Source: Vibrio bathopelagicus
GTDB taxonomy: Bacteria > Pseudomonadota > Gammaproteobacteria > Enterobacterales > Vibrionaceae
Length of the DNA stretch: 64,000 bases
Direction: 5' to 3'
Assembly (NCBI RefSeq): GCF_014879975.1
Contig: NZ_CP062500.1
Span: 1,116,001 to 1,180,000 of the forward strand
The notes under the pieces are model-generated. The model searched no databases. It was not told where the DNA came from and worked only from the letters and a program-made list of their open reading frames with translations. Of the stretch, positions 17,857-27,395 are shown piece by piece (positions within the stretch are counted from its first letter, which is position 1; each line of letters opens with the position of its first letter). The translations under genes and the position numbers were made by a program.

Positions 17857-18717
17857 ATGAAAGGTTACTTAGAAAAGGTGCCGCAGCGGATTGGTGCGTC
17901 ATGGCGGTATAAAAAAATAGTTGAAGGCAGCAAGAGTTATGGTTGGCATCGACACGAAGAATATGAGATAGCGATTCATCGTCACTTCTCGGGGCACAGT
18001 TTTATTGGCCACCACCAAAGTGATGTGTTTCATAACCATATGATCTTGGTTGGCCCAGACTTACCTCATGCCATTTATTCGGATGAGAGCACTGATGACT
18101 CACGTGTTTGCGAAACCCATGTGATTTGGTTTCGCAAAGATTGGGTCGAGCAGTTGATAGCTTGTTGCCGTGAGCTTGAACCGTTACGTACACTGCTAGA
18201 AGACTCAAAGAAAGGGCTGCAGTTTTCGCCCGATACCGCAGAAAAGGCGACGCAGTTGTTGAATAAGGTGAAGGCTCAACCTCCACACCAGCAGTTGCTC
18301 ACCCTGTTTTCTCTGTTTGCGTTATTGCTTGATGATGAAGAGGTGGTGCAGTTGATTAATCCTATCTTTAATTCGGATGATGCAGATGAGATTAGCGATA
18401 AGCTAGACAAGGTGGGAGCCTTCTTACTGAACAATTTTAATCACGATATATCGGTTAATGATTTAGCTACCCATCTATACATCAGTGAGAGCAGCGTTAG
18501 GCGTCTGTTTCAAAAGCACTACAATGAGAGCTTCAGTCAACGGTTGAAGAAAATTAGGTTAAATGTGGCGTGTGATTTACTGCTGAATACTTCGCTGCCT
18601 GTGAATCTGATTATGGAAAAAGTAGGTTACGACAACCAAGCTAACTTTAATCGCCAGTTCAAATCTTATAAGCAGGTGACTCCGACTCAATATCGTGACG
18701 CAATGAAGCGCCTTTGA
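17857..18717 (+). CDS. AraC-family transcriptional regulator
   Basis: A 286-aa regulator. The N-terminal half is cupin-like with WHRHEEYEIAIHRH, typical of AraC effector domains. The C-terminal half has two helix-turn-helix motifs (ISVNDLATHLYISESSVRRLFQ and LIMEKVGYDNQANFNRQFK) and ends VTPTQYRDAMKRL. The chosen ATG at 17857 gives the usual family length and N-terminus. An alternative ATG at 17755 has a better ribosome site (GGAGAAAG) and would add 34 residues. It is divergent from the 58-aa gene and the exported amidohydrolase, which are plausible targets. The ligand is unknown. Confidence 0.82.
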   Translation: MKGYLEKVPQRIGASWRYKKIVEGSKSYGWHRHEEYEIAIHRHFSGHSFIGHHQSDVFHNHMILVGPDLPHAIYSDESTDDSRVCETHVIWFRKDWVEQLIACCRELEPLRTLLEDSKKGLQFSPDTAEKATQLLNKVKAQPPHQQLLTLFSLFALLLDDEEVVQLINPIFNSDDADEISDKLDKVGAFLLNNFNHDISVNDLATHLYISESSVRRLFQKHYNESFSQRLKKIRLNVACDLLLNTSLPVNLIMEKVGYDNQANFNRQFKSYKQVTPTQYRDAMKRL

Positions 18718-18836
18718 TCTAGAGTATATTTAATCTCAGCTATTCAATTTGAACTTTCGTACAAGCTCCTATCGATTGCTTATGGCTGCTTTCAAGAAGG
18801 TTAGAGGTCACGCAAGAATAGCTACATTCGATTGAG

Positions 18837-18871
18837 AAAAGGCACCGGTGATCAACTCACTGTGCCTTTTT
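18837..18871. terminator. Bidirectional terminator
   Basis: AAAAGGCAC pairs with GTGCCTTTTT around an inner GTGA/TCAC extension with a small bulge. T-runs are present on both exits. It lies between the AraC gene (+) and the membrane protein gene (-). Confidence 0.75.
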
Positions 18872-18885
18872 AGTTGGCTCTGATA

Positions 18886-19260
18886 TTAGCCTTGTCGGCG
18901 AACCTGCAACACGCTCAGTACTGATAGAAACAGGAAGAACACAGGATCGCTCCAGCCAAAGCCAACAAAGATACCCGTAAAAGCAGCATACAGTGTGATG
19001 ACCGCCCCTAGCATGTTAGTGATGACCAAACCTTGGATGAGCTTTTTAGCGCTAATGCCTGATTCAATATCTCGTAATAACCAAGTTATCGCTGCGATAC
19101 CGCCAAGAAAGATACTGGTGTGCTGAGAGAGAAAATACGCGTACTTATCAGTGACCTCTACACCGTACATTGGCCACATGACTGTTGGTAAGAAAAACAG
19201 TGCGAGGGCAAACCCTGCGTATATGATGCCGTGTAGGCTTAAAAACGTTTTATTGCTCAT
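18886..19260 (-). CDS. Small four-helix membrane protein of unknown function
   Basis: A 124-aa protein with four hydrophobic segments: LHGIIYAGFALALFFLPTVM, HTSIFLGGIAAITWLL, LVITNMLGAVITLYAAF, and a last one near DPVFFLFLSVLSVLQV. It ends with a basic RRQG tail. The start at 19260 has AGAGAGAA upstream. It lies 83 bases after the ydhR-type gene on the same strand and may be co-transcribed with it. I do not recognise a function. Confidence 0.7.
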   Translation of the reverse strand: MSNKTFLSLHGIIYAGFALALFFLPTVMWPMYGVEVTDKYAYFLSQHTSIFLGGIAAITWLLRDIESGISAKKLIQGLVITNMLGAVITLYAAFTGIFVGFGWSDPVFFLFLSVLSVLQVRRQG

Positions 19261-19343
19261 TAGTATTCTCTCTATCTCGCGTCTTTCACTATGTTGCATT
19301 CATTGCACGATGACTATTTTCCACTCAGGAATATACAGCTGAA

Positions 19344-19649
19344 TTAGCCGTTGATTGGGCCTTTGTTAATGGTAGTTAACGGCTGGTTTACGTCAAAAAT
19401 CACGCCGCGAACTTCATCCACGCCCATTGCTTTTAAGCGTGCAGCATGCATTGTTAGGTAAGTTTCTGCGCTGAGTTGGTCTTCAAAAAGGTAGACACCA
19501 CCACCCAGTTTTTCGGCTTGGTTTTCTGTCCAGATTTTCCAGATCATGCCTGGTTCATTGTTGATAGATTTTGCTAGGTCAACCAGTGCGTTCGACATCT
19601 CTTCACCAAATGGGCCGTTAAATTCAAAGTCGACTTGTAGTAGTTTCAT
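19344..19649 (-). CDS. YdhR-family putative monooxygenase
   Basis: A 101-aa protein of the YdhR family (ABM-like dimeric fold). Recognisable segments are MKLLQVDFEFNGPFGEEM, EPGMIWKIWTEN, GGVYLFEDQLSAETYLTMHA and the end EVRGVIFDVNQPLT. The E. coli relative is annotated as a putative monooxygenase; the biological substrate is not established. It is divergent from a LysR-type regulator, the usual arrangement for a regulator and its target. Confidence 0.85.
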   Translation of the reverse strand: MKLLQVDFEFNGPFGEEMSNALVDLAKSINNEPGMIWKIWTENQAEKLGGGVYLFEDQLSAETYLTMHAARLKAMGVDEVRGVIFDVNQPLTTINKGPING

Positions 19650-19696
19650 GGTGTTTCTCCGTTTAACAAATTCCGCTAAAAAAATAGGTGTTTAAG

Positions 19697-19719
19697 ACAA
19701 ACAAGCCATTCTCGTTTGT
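19697..19719. promoter_or_regulatory. LysR-type binding site candidate
   Basis: In the 148-base gap between ydhR (-) and the LysR gene (+), ACAAAC and GTTTGT form an inverted repeat with an 11-base spacer, the spacing typical of LysR-type boxes. A second small palindrome, TGAAATTCA, lies at 19723-19731. Confidence 0.4.
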
Positions 19720-19797
19720 TGTTGAAATTCATATTACCTGTAAAAAACAGACAGAAAAGTTCATAATATTGCCATTAACTGTCAGGATTTTAGACCA

Positions 19798-20688
19798 ATG
19801 AGATTAAAGACTACCCTCGACCAATGGCAAACACTCTATGAGATAGACCGTGCTGGTAGTATACAGGCGGCGGCATTGCAACTGAATAAGAGCCATACCA
19901 CGCTGATCTATGCGTTGAGAAAACTGGAAGATCAATTGGGCGTGTCTTTGGTTCAAGTTGAAGGACGCAGGGCGGTATTGTCGGAAGACGGCAAAGCCTT
20001 ATTGCGCAGGGCGAGCAGCATGCTGGAACAGGCGCGAGAACTTGAGCTGATCAGTGAACAGTTAGCAAAGGGAGTCGAATCTGAAATCGTGGTTGCGGTT
20101 GATCATTTGTGCTGCCTTGAGCGCCTTTATAAGCCGATGGCTGCGTTTATGGCAGAGAACAACAGTACGTCGATACAAGTGGTTGAAACATCACTGTCGA
20201 AGACGACGGAAATGGTGACTCAAGAACGTGCCGATGTTGCCATCATTAATCTGCCAATTACCAACCACTCGGCCGAAGCCTTTGGGTTCACTATGATGGA
20301 ACCTGTTGTCGCAAGTTCGCACCCTCTGGCTAACGCGTCATCCATATCGCTCAGTCAGTTGTCGTCGCTACCACAAATTGTGGTGAGAGATTTAGGTTCG
20401 GTTGAAAAGCTGGGAGAGAAGAAGGATGTGGGCTGGTTGAAGTCGAGCCAGCGTATTACGGTCGATAATTTCGACCATGCCTTTGGTGCGGTAGAGCAGG
20501 GCGTGGGATATTGCAGGCTGCCAAAGCATATTGTGGATAGCCGAGGAAGTGACAAGCTCACCGTGTTAAATGTGGAAAATGGCAGTGGCTATCACGTACC
20601 GCTGCATCTGACTCTGCCGAAAGGCGTGAAGACAGGTCCCGCTGCAAAACGTTTCTATGAGTTATTGCTTGCGTCTGTTTCTCATTAG
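19798..20688 (+). CDS. LysR-type transcriptional regulator
   Basis: A 296-aa LysR-family protein. The N-terminal winged helix is clear (GSIQAAALQLNKSHTTLIYA, then LRKLEDQLGVSLVQ). The effector-binding domain runs from about residue 90 to the end. It is slightly unusual in having SHTTLIYALRKLE where SxPAVSxxIxxLE is common. It probably controls the divergent YdhR-type monooxygenase gene. It ends near a convergent TetR gene with a shared hairpin. Confidence 0.9.
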   Translation: MRLKTTLDQWQTLYEIDRAGSIQAAALQLNKSHTTLIYALRKLEDQLGVSLVQVEGRRAVLSEDGKALLRRASSMLEQARELELISEQLAKGVESEIVVAVDHLCCLERLYKPMAAFMAENNSTSIQVVETSLSKTTEMVTQERADVAIINLPITNHSAEAFGFTMMEPVVASSHPLANASSISLSQLSSLPQIVVRDLGSVEKLGEKKDVGWLKSSQRITVDNFDHAFGAVEQGVGYCRLPKHIVDSRGSDKLTVLNVENGSGYHVPLHLTLPKGVKTGPAAKRFYELLLASVSH

Positions 20689-20718
20689 CTTGGGAGCTCG
20701 TGTTATCTTGCTTTCTAT

Positions 20719-20738
20719 CTCGCTATAGAACTAGCGAG
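20719..20738. terminator. Convergent hairpin overlapping the TetR gene end
   Basis: A 7-bp stem CTCGCTA/TAGCGAG with loop TAGAAC lies between the LysR (+) and TetR (-) genes and covers the last bases of the TetR gene. It lacks a strong T-tract. Confidence 0.45.
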
Positions 20739-21345
20739 GCTGATTTCCATTTAAGAAAAGTGCAACGCATTCGCGTGTGTAGTTGAGTCTTTCCTCATCG
20801 GATTCACCGCTATCATGGCCGAAGAACGACCAATAGGCTGATTTACCATGAAACATCAGTAGCAACTGACGAGCTGCAATGATCGGTGAGCTAGATGTCG
20901 ACAGTGTGAGATCACCTGAATCTATTTTCGACTGTAGGTAATCGGCGAGTAACTTGGTGGTTTTTTGAGGGCCGGTTTCTAGATAGATAGAGGCTATTTC
21001 TGGGTGCGTGTTGGATTGGCTGACCGCGTTCTGAAAGGTTTGTCGTGACTGTTCATCAAGCAATAAATCCTGAAACTTCACACCAAATTTCACCAATTCT
21101 TCTTCCAAAGTGGCGTTCATATCAAAGGCTGAGTGGCTCAGTTCACGCTCGGCACACTTGGTTTGCATGCAAGTTTCGAAAAGCACGTCTTTGTTTTTAA
21201 AGTGAGAGTAGACCGTTTGCTTGGAAACGTTAGCTGCTTTGGCTATCTGATCCATATTGATCTTGAAGCCATATTCAGAGAAAAGTTTACTTGCTGCGGT
21301 TAAGATCTGCGATCTCTTCTGTTCACTTTTGATGATTTTCGTCAC
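20731..21345 (-). CDS. TetR-family repressor of the adjacent RND efflux genes
   Basis: A 204-aa TetR-family regulator. The helix-turn-helix is at about residues 10-58 (RSQILTAASKLFSEYGFK, then MDQIAKAANVSKQTVYSHFKNKDVLFE). The remainder is the ligand/dimer domain. It is divergent from the RND adaptor-pump pair, and a 27-bp near-ideal palindrome lies in the gap. It most likely represses the efflux operon and releases it when a substrate binds. The inducer is unknown. Confidence 0.9.
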   Translation of the reverse strand: MTKIIKSEQKRSQILTAASKLFSEYGFKINMDQIAKAANVSKQTVYSHFKNKDVLFETCMQTKCAERELSHSAFDMNATLEEELVKFGVKFQDLLLDEQSRQTFQNAVSQSNTHPEIASIYLETGPQKTTKLLADYLQSKIDSGDLTLSTSSSPIIAARQLLLMFHGKSAYWSFFGHDSGESDEERLNYTRECVALFLNGNQPR

Positions 21346-21446
21346 GTGCTTATCTCTCGCTACCTATTGCTAACTTGTTGTGCGCTAGCATTATGCTTTT
21401 TGTGATGGTTTTATCAATCATTAACGATGAAACTTATTTTTAACAC

Positions 21447-21473
21447 AATCAAACTAGACAGTCTAGTTTGATT
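21447..21473. promoter_or_regulatory. 27-bp palindromic TetR-type operator
   Basis: AATCAAACTAGAC and its exact complement GTCTAGTTTGATT flank a single central A. The site lies 102 bases from the TetR start and 52 bases from the RND adaptor start. It fits a two-dimer TetR operator controlling both directions. Confidence 0.8.
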
Positions 21474-21524
21474 TGGTTAGTCTAAAAAAAGAACATAATT
21501 GAGTACCGCATAGGAACAGTACGT

Positions 21525-22643
21525 ATGTATAAATTGATGAAGGGAAGCGCAGTGGCAGTAGCGTTGTCGATTCTTCTTGTTGGATGTGGTGAAAATACAC
21601 AAGCCGAGGCAACATCTGACGCAGCGAGTAACACCGGAGCGAATGGTGCTGCATCGACAGTCTTGACGGTAGAAACGGTCGCCCTAGAACGCTCTCCATC
21701 ATATGAAGTACAACGTGAATATGTCGGTGTGGTAAAGGCGGGACAGCAAGCTAATTTAGGCTTTGAACTGGCGGGCAAAGTAAATGAGATTCTGGTAGAT
21801 GTAGGTGACACAGTCACAACGGGTCAGCCGTTGATTCGATTGGATACCCAGCTATTGGAAACCGAGTCTAGCCAACTGAAAGCGCAGGCTGAAGAAGTCA
21901 AAGCGCAGTTGAGCCTTGTGGCCGCGAACTTAAAGCGTCAGCGCTCATTGAAAGCGAAAGGCTTCAGTGCCGAAGCTGAAATTGATTCGTTAACCAGTGA
22001 ACAGCGCGTGTTGCAGGCAAACTTACTGCGTATTGATGCCTCCGTAAAAGGCAATCAATTGAAGCTGGTGAAATCGACAGTGCTTGCTCCTTACTCTGGT
22101 ACCATCGCCACCCGTTTTGTCTCACTCGGAGATGTGGTCAATGTGGGTAACCCAACCCTGACACTGCTCGCCTCTGAAGGGAAAGAGGCCTTCATCGGTA
22201 TTCCTGCTCACCAAATGCAGAAAGTCACCTCTCTCTCTGCGCCTAGTATTCGAGTTGGGCGTACAGATTATGCAGTAGATCTATTGAATCCGGGCGCAAT
22301 GGTCGACACACAGTCTCGCAGTGTGGGTTTGCGCTACCTGTTCCCTGAGCAATCTTCGGTATTGGAAGGGCAACTTGCCTACCTTAAATTTGATGAGCAG
22401 ATTGATGACCCAGGTTACTGGGTGCCATTAACTGGTTTGATTGATGGTTTGCGCGGTGTGTGGAATATCTTTGTGATTGGTCAAGACAACAAGGTTGAAC
22501 GCCGCAGTGTTCAGGTGTTGTTTGCCAACAATCAACAAGCGTATGTGAGTGGGGCAATTGAAGACGGTGAACAGGTGATCGCGAGTGGTTTACATCGCTT
22601 AGTTCCGGGTCAAATCGTGAAACCAGTCAGCGCAGCTGAGTAG
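21525..22643 (+). CDS. RND efflux periplasmic adaptor (membrane fusion lipoprotein)
   Basis: A 372-aa membrane-fusion protein of a tripartite RND pump. It has a lipoprotein signal peptide with LLVGC (Cys near 21). The order is lipoyl half-motif (NLGFELAGKVNEILVDVGDTV), helical hairpin (about 110-180, charged coiled coil), second lipoyl half (STVLAPYSGTIATRFVSLGDVV), then beta-barrel and membrane-proximal domains ending ASGLHRLVPGQIVK. It links the inner-membrane pump to an outer-membrane channel. No TolC-like gene is next to it, so a channel from elsewhere must be used. The pump gene follows after 8 bases. A palindromic operator lies upstream. Confidence 0.92.
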   Translation: MYKLMKGSAVAVALSILLVGCGENTQAEATSDAASNTGANGAASTVLTVETVALERSPSYEVQREYVGVVKAGQQANLGFELAGKVNEILVDVGDTVTTGQPLIRLDTQLLETESSQLKAQAEEVKAQLSLVAANLKRQRSLKAKGFSAEAEIDSLTSEQRVLQANLLRIDASVKGNQLKLVKSTVLAPYSGTIATRFVSLGDVVNVGNPTLTLLASEGKEAFIGIPAHQMQKVTSLSAPSIRVGRTDYAVDLLNPGAMVDTQSRSVGLRYLFPEQSSVLEGQLAYLKFDEQIDDPGYWVPLTGLIDGLRGVWNIFVIGQDNKVERRSVQVLFANNQQAYVSGAIEDGEQVIASGLHRLVPGQIVKPVSAAE

Positions 22644-22651
22644 GTAATGGT

Positions 22652-25600
22652 ATGAAAATTATAGAGACTATTTCCAATACACGATTGCTTATCTTGATGA
22701 CGGCGCTGCTGATGGTGAGCGGTATTTCGGCGTTCATGACGTTGCCACGTGCAGAAGACCCGGTGATCATCAACCGTTACGCCAACATCACAACTAGTTT
22801 TCCCGGAGCCAGCGCAGAACGTGTAGAAACCTTGGTTACTGAGGTGATTGAGAACAAGCTGCGTGAGCTGAGTGAAGTTAAACTCGTGAGCTCAACCTCA
22901 AGGCCGAGCGTGTCGATTGTCACACTAGAATTGAATGACACCATCACCGAGCCAGAACCGGTTTGGTCTCAAGCACGTGACAAACTGTCTGATATCGAAT
23001 CCATTTTACCTGCGGGTGCCCATTCTCCCGATCTCGACAGTGACCATACCTACGCTTTCACCACCATTGCATCCCTGACTTGGTCTGGTGCGGGTGAACC
23101 TGACCGATTAACCCTCGGGCGTTATGCCAAAGAACTCGCTAAGCGGTTACGGACTTTGTCCGGTACTGAATTCGTTGATGAATATGGGATGCCGCAAGAA
23201 GAAATTCAGATCAGCTTGCGCACTGCTGATGCAGCAGCTCTAGGGCGTTCGAGTGCCAATATCGCTGAGTCGCTCGAAGGGGCGGATGCAAAGAACTCGG
23301 CGGGTGAACTGGTTAGTGCGTATTCTCGCTTTGGTTTAGAAATCCAGTCTGAACTGGATTCCATTGAACGCATCAAGCAAGTCCCAATTGCCACCGACAG
23401 CAATGGTCACATCATCCGTATGGAAGATATTGCTTCTGTGAAACGTGGTGAGAAAACCCCGCAAGACCAAATTGCCATTATTGATGGTGAGCCGGGTGTC
23501 ATTGTTGCGGCAAGAATGCACCCTGATCTTCGTGTTGACAACTGGACGTCTCGAGCCAACGCGCTGATTGGCAAGTTTGAGCAAGAGTTACCAAGTAACG
23601 TTAAGGTGACAGTACTATTTAATCAGCAAGGTTATACCGAGACTCGTTTAGACGATTTAGGCAAGAGCTTGATGATTGGTTTCGGTCTGATTTTGATTGT
23701 GTTGTTCGTGACCTTGGGTGTTCGCGCTGCGATCTTAGTGGCAATTTCTCTGCCGCTAACCTCATTATTGACCCTGTCGATCATGAAAATGACCGGTGTG
23801 CCGATCAACCAAATGTCGGTGACAGGATTAATTGTTGCGCTCGGGATTATGGTTGATAACGCAGTGGTGATGGTTGATACCATTCAGGCGTATCGCTTGA
23901 AAGGGCAGCAACGAGCGGAAGCGACCATGAACGCATTGAAGCATTTATGGGTGCCGTTATTAGGCTCAACCTTAACTACCGTATTAGCGTTCGCCCCGAT
24001 TATCTTGATGCCGGGTGCATCCGGTGAGTTTGTTGGTGGTATTGCGATTACCGTTTCTTTCTCACTAATTGGCTCTTACATTATCTCGCACACCTTAATT
24101 GCGGGCTTGGCGACCAAGCTATTGCCGAAACAACTCAGCGATGTCGATAAAAAAGGCCAACATCACTGGTATATGACCGGCTTAAGAATTCCGGCTTTGA
24201 CGCGCTGGTTCTCGTCTTCTGTCCGTTTTGGTGTAACGCATCCAATCATCACTATTGCCTTGGTGTTGTTGGTTCCGTTTACTGGTTATTGGAGTATGTC
24301 TCAGCTGACTGAGCAATTCTTCCCACCATCAGACCGAGACATGTTTGAGATTCAGGTTTACATGCCACCTCAAGCCAGCATTTATGCGACTAAAAACACC
24401 TCTGAAAAAATCGACGACATCATTCATCGCTATCCAGAAGTGGAGCGCATTGATTGGCTAGTGGGCGCTAACTTCCCATCTTTCTATTACAACTTGCAGG
24501 CAAGGCAAAACAACGCGCCGTACTTCTCTCAAGCCATGGTGAAAACAGAGAACTTTGACCAAGCCAATGCGCTAATTCCACAGTTGCAAAAGGTGTTGGA
24601 TGAAGAGGTTCCGGAAGCACAAATCTTGGTACGAAAGCTTAACCAAGGGCCTCCATTTACCGCGCCGGTTGAATTACGTGTCTATGGTGAAAACCTCGAT
24701 ACCTTAAAAGCTATTGGTGAAGATGTTCGCTTGATTTTAGCCGGTGTTCCTCATGTCACTCACACAAGGGAAACATTGCAACCGGGTACGCCAAAGGTGT
24801 GGTTGAAGGTCGATGAAGACACGGCAAAACTCAACGGTATTTCACTGAATCAGTTTGCTGGCATGTTGCAAACTACATTGACTGGTCGTGAAAGTGGCTC
24901 GGTGATTGAGGGCAGTGAGTCGGTGCCAATCCGTGTTCGTGTGGCGGATGATGCGCGTGAAAACTTAGCACATTTAAGCAATATCCGTTTACCAATCAGC
25001 TCTGCGGTCTACTCAACGGGTATTAACGTATCGACACTGGCCGAACTTGAATTAACCACAAGCCGTGGTGCGATTACCCGCAGAAATGGGCAACGTGTGA
25101 ATACCATTGAGGGCTACATTGAAGCGGGAGTCTTGCCACAAACCGTGCTCAATGAATTCCAAAAACGCCTAGAAAGCTATCAGATGCCATCGGGTTATAC
25201 GATTGGTTTTGGTGGTGAATCTGCCGAACGAGATAATTCAGTCAACAGCCTCATCTCGAATGTCGCAGTTGTGGTGGTATTGATGGTGTTGGTGGTGGTG
25301 ATGTCGTTTAACTCGTTCCGAATGAGTAGCATCATCTTCATGGTAGCAGGACTTGCTGGTGGTCTAGGATTGTTGTCTGTTTGGATTTTCGGTTATCCGT
25401 TCGGTTTTACGGTGATCATTGCGATGCTCGGGATTGCCGGTTTAGCTATCAACGCGGCTATCGTGATTCTGACCGAATTGAAGCTAGACAAGGAGGCTTC
25501 TTCTGGGAATGTCGATGCAGTTGTTGACGCCGTTATGTCGTGTACTCGTCATATCAGTTCGACCACGATCACCACTGTTGGCGGATTTATGCCATTGATC

Positions 25601-25750
25601 ATTGCAGGTGGTGGTTTCTGGCCTCCGTTCGCGGTCGCGATTGTTGGCGGAACCGTATTAACCACGCTTATCTCGTTCTACTTTGTGCCCGTAGTTTATC
25701 ACTTGATGACTAAAAATCAGCGCAAGAAAGTCGTTACGGCAACAGCCTAA
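22652..25750 (+). CDS. RND-family efflux pump (AcrB/MexB-like inner-membrane transporter)
   Basis: A 1032-aa RND transporter of normal length. It has an N-terminal helix, a large porter loop, helices 2-6 near 335-480, a second porter loop and helices 8-12 near 855-1010. The family proton-relay region in helix 4 is GLIVALGIMVDNAVVMVDTI, with Asp residues as expected for HAE-type pumps. It exports hydrophobic or amphiphilic compounds by proton antiport with the adaptor encoded just upstream. It belongs to the VexAB/AcrB-like broad group, but the substrate is not predictable. Control by the adjacent TetR is likely. Confidence 0.92.
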   Translation: MKIIETISNTRLLILMTALLMVSGISAFMTLPRAEDPVIINRYANITTSFPGASAERVETLVTEVIENKLRELSEVKLVSSTSRPSVSIVTLELNDTITEPEPVWSQARDKLSDIESILPAGAHSPDLDSDHTYAFTTIASLTWSGAGEPDRLTLGRYAKELAKRLRTLSGTEFVDEYGMPQEEIQISLRTADAAALGRSSANIAESLEGADAKNSAGELVSAYSRFGLEIQSELDSIERIKQVPIATDSNGHIIRMEDIASVKRGEKTPQDQIAIIDGEPGVIVAARMHPDLRVDNWTSRANALIGKFEQELPSNVKVTVLFNQQGYTETRLDDLGKSLMIGFGLILIVLFVTLGVRAAILVAISLPLTSLLTLSIMKMTGVPINQMSVTGLIVALGIMVDNAVVMVDTIQAYRLKGQQRAEATMNALKHLWVPLLGSTLTTVLAFAPIILMPGASGEFVGGIAITVSFSLIGSYIISHTLIAGLATKLLPKQLSDVDKKGQHHWYMTGLRIPALTRWFSSSVRFGVTHPIITIALVLLVPFTGYWSMSQLTEQFFPPSDRDMFEIQVYMPPQASIYATKNTSEKIDDIIHRYPEVERIDWLVGANFPSFYYNLQARQNNAPYFSQAMVKTENFDQANALIPQLQKVLDEEVPEAQILVRKLNQGPPFTAPVELRVYGENLDTLKAIGEDVRLILAGVPHVTHTRETLQPGTPKVWLKVDEDTAKLNGISLNQFAGMLQTTLTGRESGSVIEGSESVPIRVRVADDARENLAHLSNIRLPISSAVYSTGINVSTLAELELTTSRGAITRRNGQRVNTIEGYIEAGVLPQTVLNEFQKRLESYQMPSGYTIGFGGESAERDNSVNSLISNVAVVVVLMVLVVVMSFNSFRMSSIIFMVAGLAGGLGLLSVWIFGYPFGFTVIIAMLGIAGLAINAAIVILTELKLDKEASSGNVDAVVDAVMSCTRHISSTTITTVGGFMPLIIAGGGFWPPFAVAIVGGTVLTTLISFYFVPVVYHLMTKNQRKKVVTATA

Positions 25751-25767
25751 TCTCTCTCTTTATGACT

Positions 25768-25795
25768 ATTACTCCTCTCCCTTGAGGGGAGTAAT
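25768..25795 (+). terminator. Hairpin after the RND operon
   Basis: ATTACTCCTCTC pairs with GAGGGGAGTAAT (one G-T pair) around CCTT, 17 bases after the pump stop. Only a weak T-rich tail follows. Confidence 0.55.
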
Positions 25796-26493
25796 ACTTG
25801 CTTAAAACATATCTTAATACCCAAAAAATCGGCTTTTGATCTTCATATTCACCCGTTTTCTGCTGCACATAACTGACATTATTATCATAAAAATTAACGT
25901 GTCATTCGAATGTATGATGTGTTTCTGTCTTAAGTGATATCTTTTCTAAATACCTTAAAAATCTTATGTGAATTCATAAATTTGATGGGTGTCACACTTT
26001 GTTTAATTCACTCTTTCTAATGTAATCAGGTATTGTTGTTTCTACTGCTTGTTTACTTTTCTCTCACCTGTTTCTCTTTAATCCTTTTCCACACTTGGCT
26101 TTGCTTGTGTGGCACGCCTATATCGTGCGTCTGAATTGCATCAATTTCTCGCATCCACCTTTCATAACTGGAAGGTTAGTTTCCAAGTTTGTTTGGTGAG
26201 CTTTCAATTTCAACTCCTCATAATGCGCCAAATGTAACAATGTATTTCAAAGTGTAACAATTAAGTCATGTTTTTTGTGTGGTTTTAACCGTGCGGCAAT
26301 GTTTCGACAGCGCAGCACTGCCGTTTTAACTTGGCAGTTCAACTATTCAACTGTCGACTGTTCAAAATCGTGGCTAATTCCGTTTCGCTTTGAGATGCGT
26401 CGTTTCACATGCTCAACACATAAATATTCTAATGACCATGACAACCAGTACTCGGGCGTTCGTTCTGAGGCTGGATAACCATCGAGAAAGTTA
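25796..26493 (+). promoter_or_regulatory. Long non-coding leader of the cyo operon
   Basis: About 700 bases without a convincing gene lie before cyoA. TGTAACAAT occurs twice in direct orientation at 26233-26241 and 26253-26261, starts 20 bases apart, which resembles tandem sites of an OmpR-class response regulator or ArcA-like protein. A CRP-like half site (GTGTCACAC) is near 25989-25997. The 67-codon frame at 26275-26478 has no ribosome site or recognisable sequence. Confidence 0.4.
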
Positions 26494-27390
26494 ATGGAAG
26501 CTTCAAGATATAAACGCATTTTATCGAGAGCAAATCTGTCGAGGATTGGTTTGGTGGGAACCGTCCTGATGCTCGAAGGATGTAACTCCGCATTGCTCGA
26601 CCCAAAAGGTAGCGTTGGCGTTCAGGAAAAGGAGCTGATTATTACGGCTCTGTTGCTGATGCTGATTGTCGTCATCCCCGTGATTCTGATGACCATCTAC
26701 TTTGCCTATAGATACCGCGAAAGTAATACCACAGAAGAGTATGCACCTGACTGGGCGCACTCAACCAAGATCGAAGTGGTGGTATGGACTATTCCAATCA
26801 TCATCATTGCGATTCTTGCCACCATCACTTGGCGAACAACACACGAACTGGAGCCCTCCAAGCCTTTAGAAAGTGACGTTAAACCCATGGTGATTGAAGT
26901 GGTCTCTCTGGACTGGAAATGGCTGTTCATCTATCCGGAGCAAAACATTGCGACGGTTAACTATGTTGCGTTCCCGAAAGATGTACCGGTGACGTTTAAG
27001 CTGACTTCAGACAACATTATGAACGCGTTCTTCATCCCGCGTCTTGGTTCGCAGATTTATGCGATGCCGGGAATGGTGACCAAGCTGAACTTGATTGCTA
27101 ACCATGAAGGTGACTTTAAAGGTTTTGCATCGAACTACAGTGGCAAAGGGTTCTCACAGATGAAATTCACCGCATCGGCTATGCCTGATCAAGTGGCATT
27201 TTTAAACTGGGTGGAAAAAGTGAAAGCAAGTCCTGATCGTATTGAAGATTGGGAGCAGTTCCGTTCATTGGCTGCGCCGAGTGTGGCTGAACCTGTGACT
27301 TTGTTCTCCAGTATCCCACCATTTTTATTCACTGATGTCGTGACCCAGCACCCTGGTTCAATGAACTGTTTGCCGGAAACCCAAGGATAA
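26494..27390 (+). CDS. cyoA: Cytochrome o ubiquinol oxidase subunit II
   Basis: A 298-aa CyoA. A lipoprotein-type signal (LMLEGC, Cys29) and two membrane helices ([20 protein letters not shown] and the segment around [20 protein letters not shown]) are followed by a periplasmic cupredoxin-like domain ([20 protein letters not shown]). It lacks the CuA ligands, as expected for a quinol rather than cytochrome c oxidase. It is part of the proton-pumping bo3 oxidase that passes electrons from ubiquinol to oxygen. First gene of cyoABCDE; cyoB starts 5 bases downstream. Confidence 0.95.
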   Translation: MEASRYKRILSRANLSRIGLVGTVLMLEGCNSALLDPKGSVGVQEKELIITALLLMLIVVIPVILMTIYFAYRYRESNTTEEYAPDWAHSTKIEVVVWTIPIIIIAILATITWRTTHELEPSKPLESDVKPMVIEVVSLDWKWLFIYPEQNIATVNYVAFPKDVPVTFKLTSDNIMNAFFIPRLGSQIYAMPGMVTKLNLIANHEGDFKGFASNYSGKGFSQMKFTASAMPDQVAFLNWVEKVKASPDRIEDWEQFRSLAAPSVAEPVTLFSSIPPFLFTDVVTQHPGSMNCLPETQG

Positions 27391-27395
27391 TCGTC

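Noticed and set aside
26275..26478. A 67-codon frame in the cyo leader
   Set aside because: No ribosome site, no recognisable sequence, and composition like non-coding DNA.
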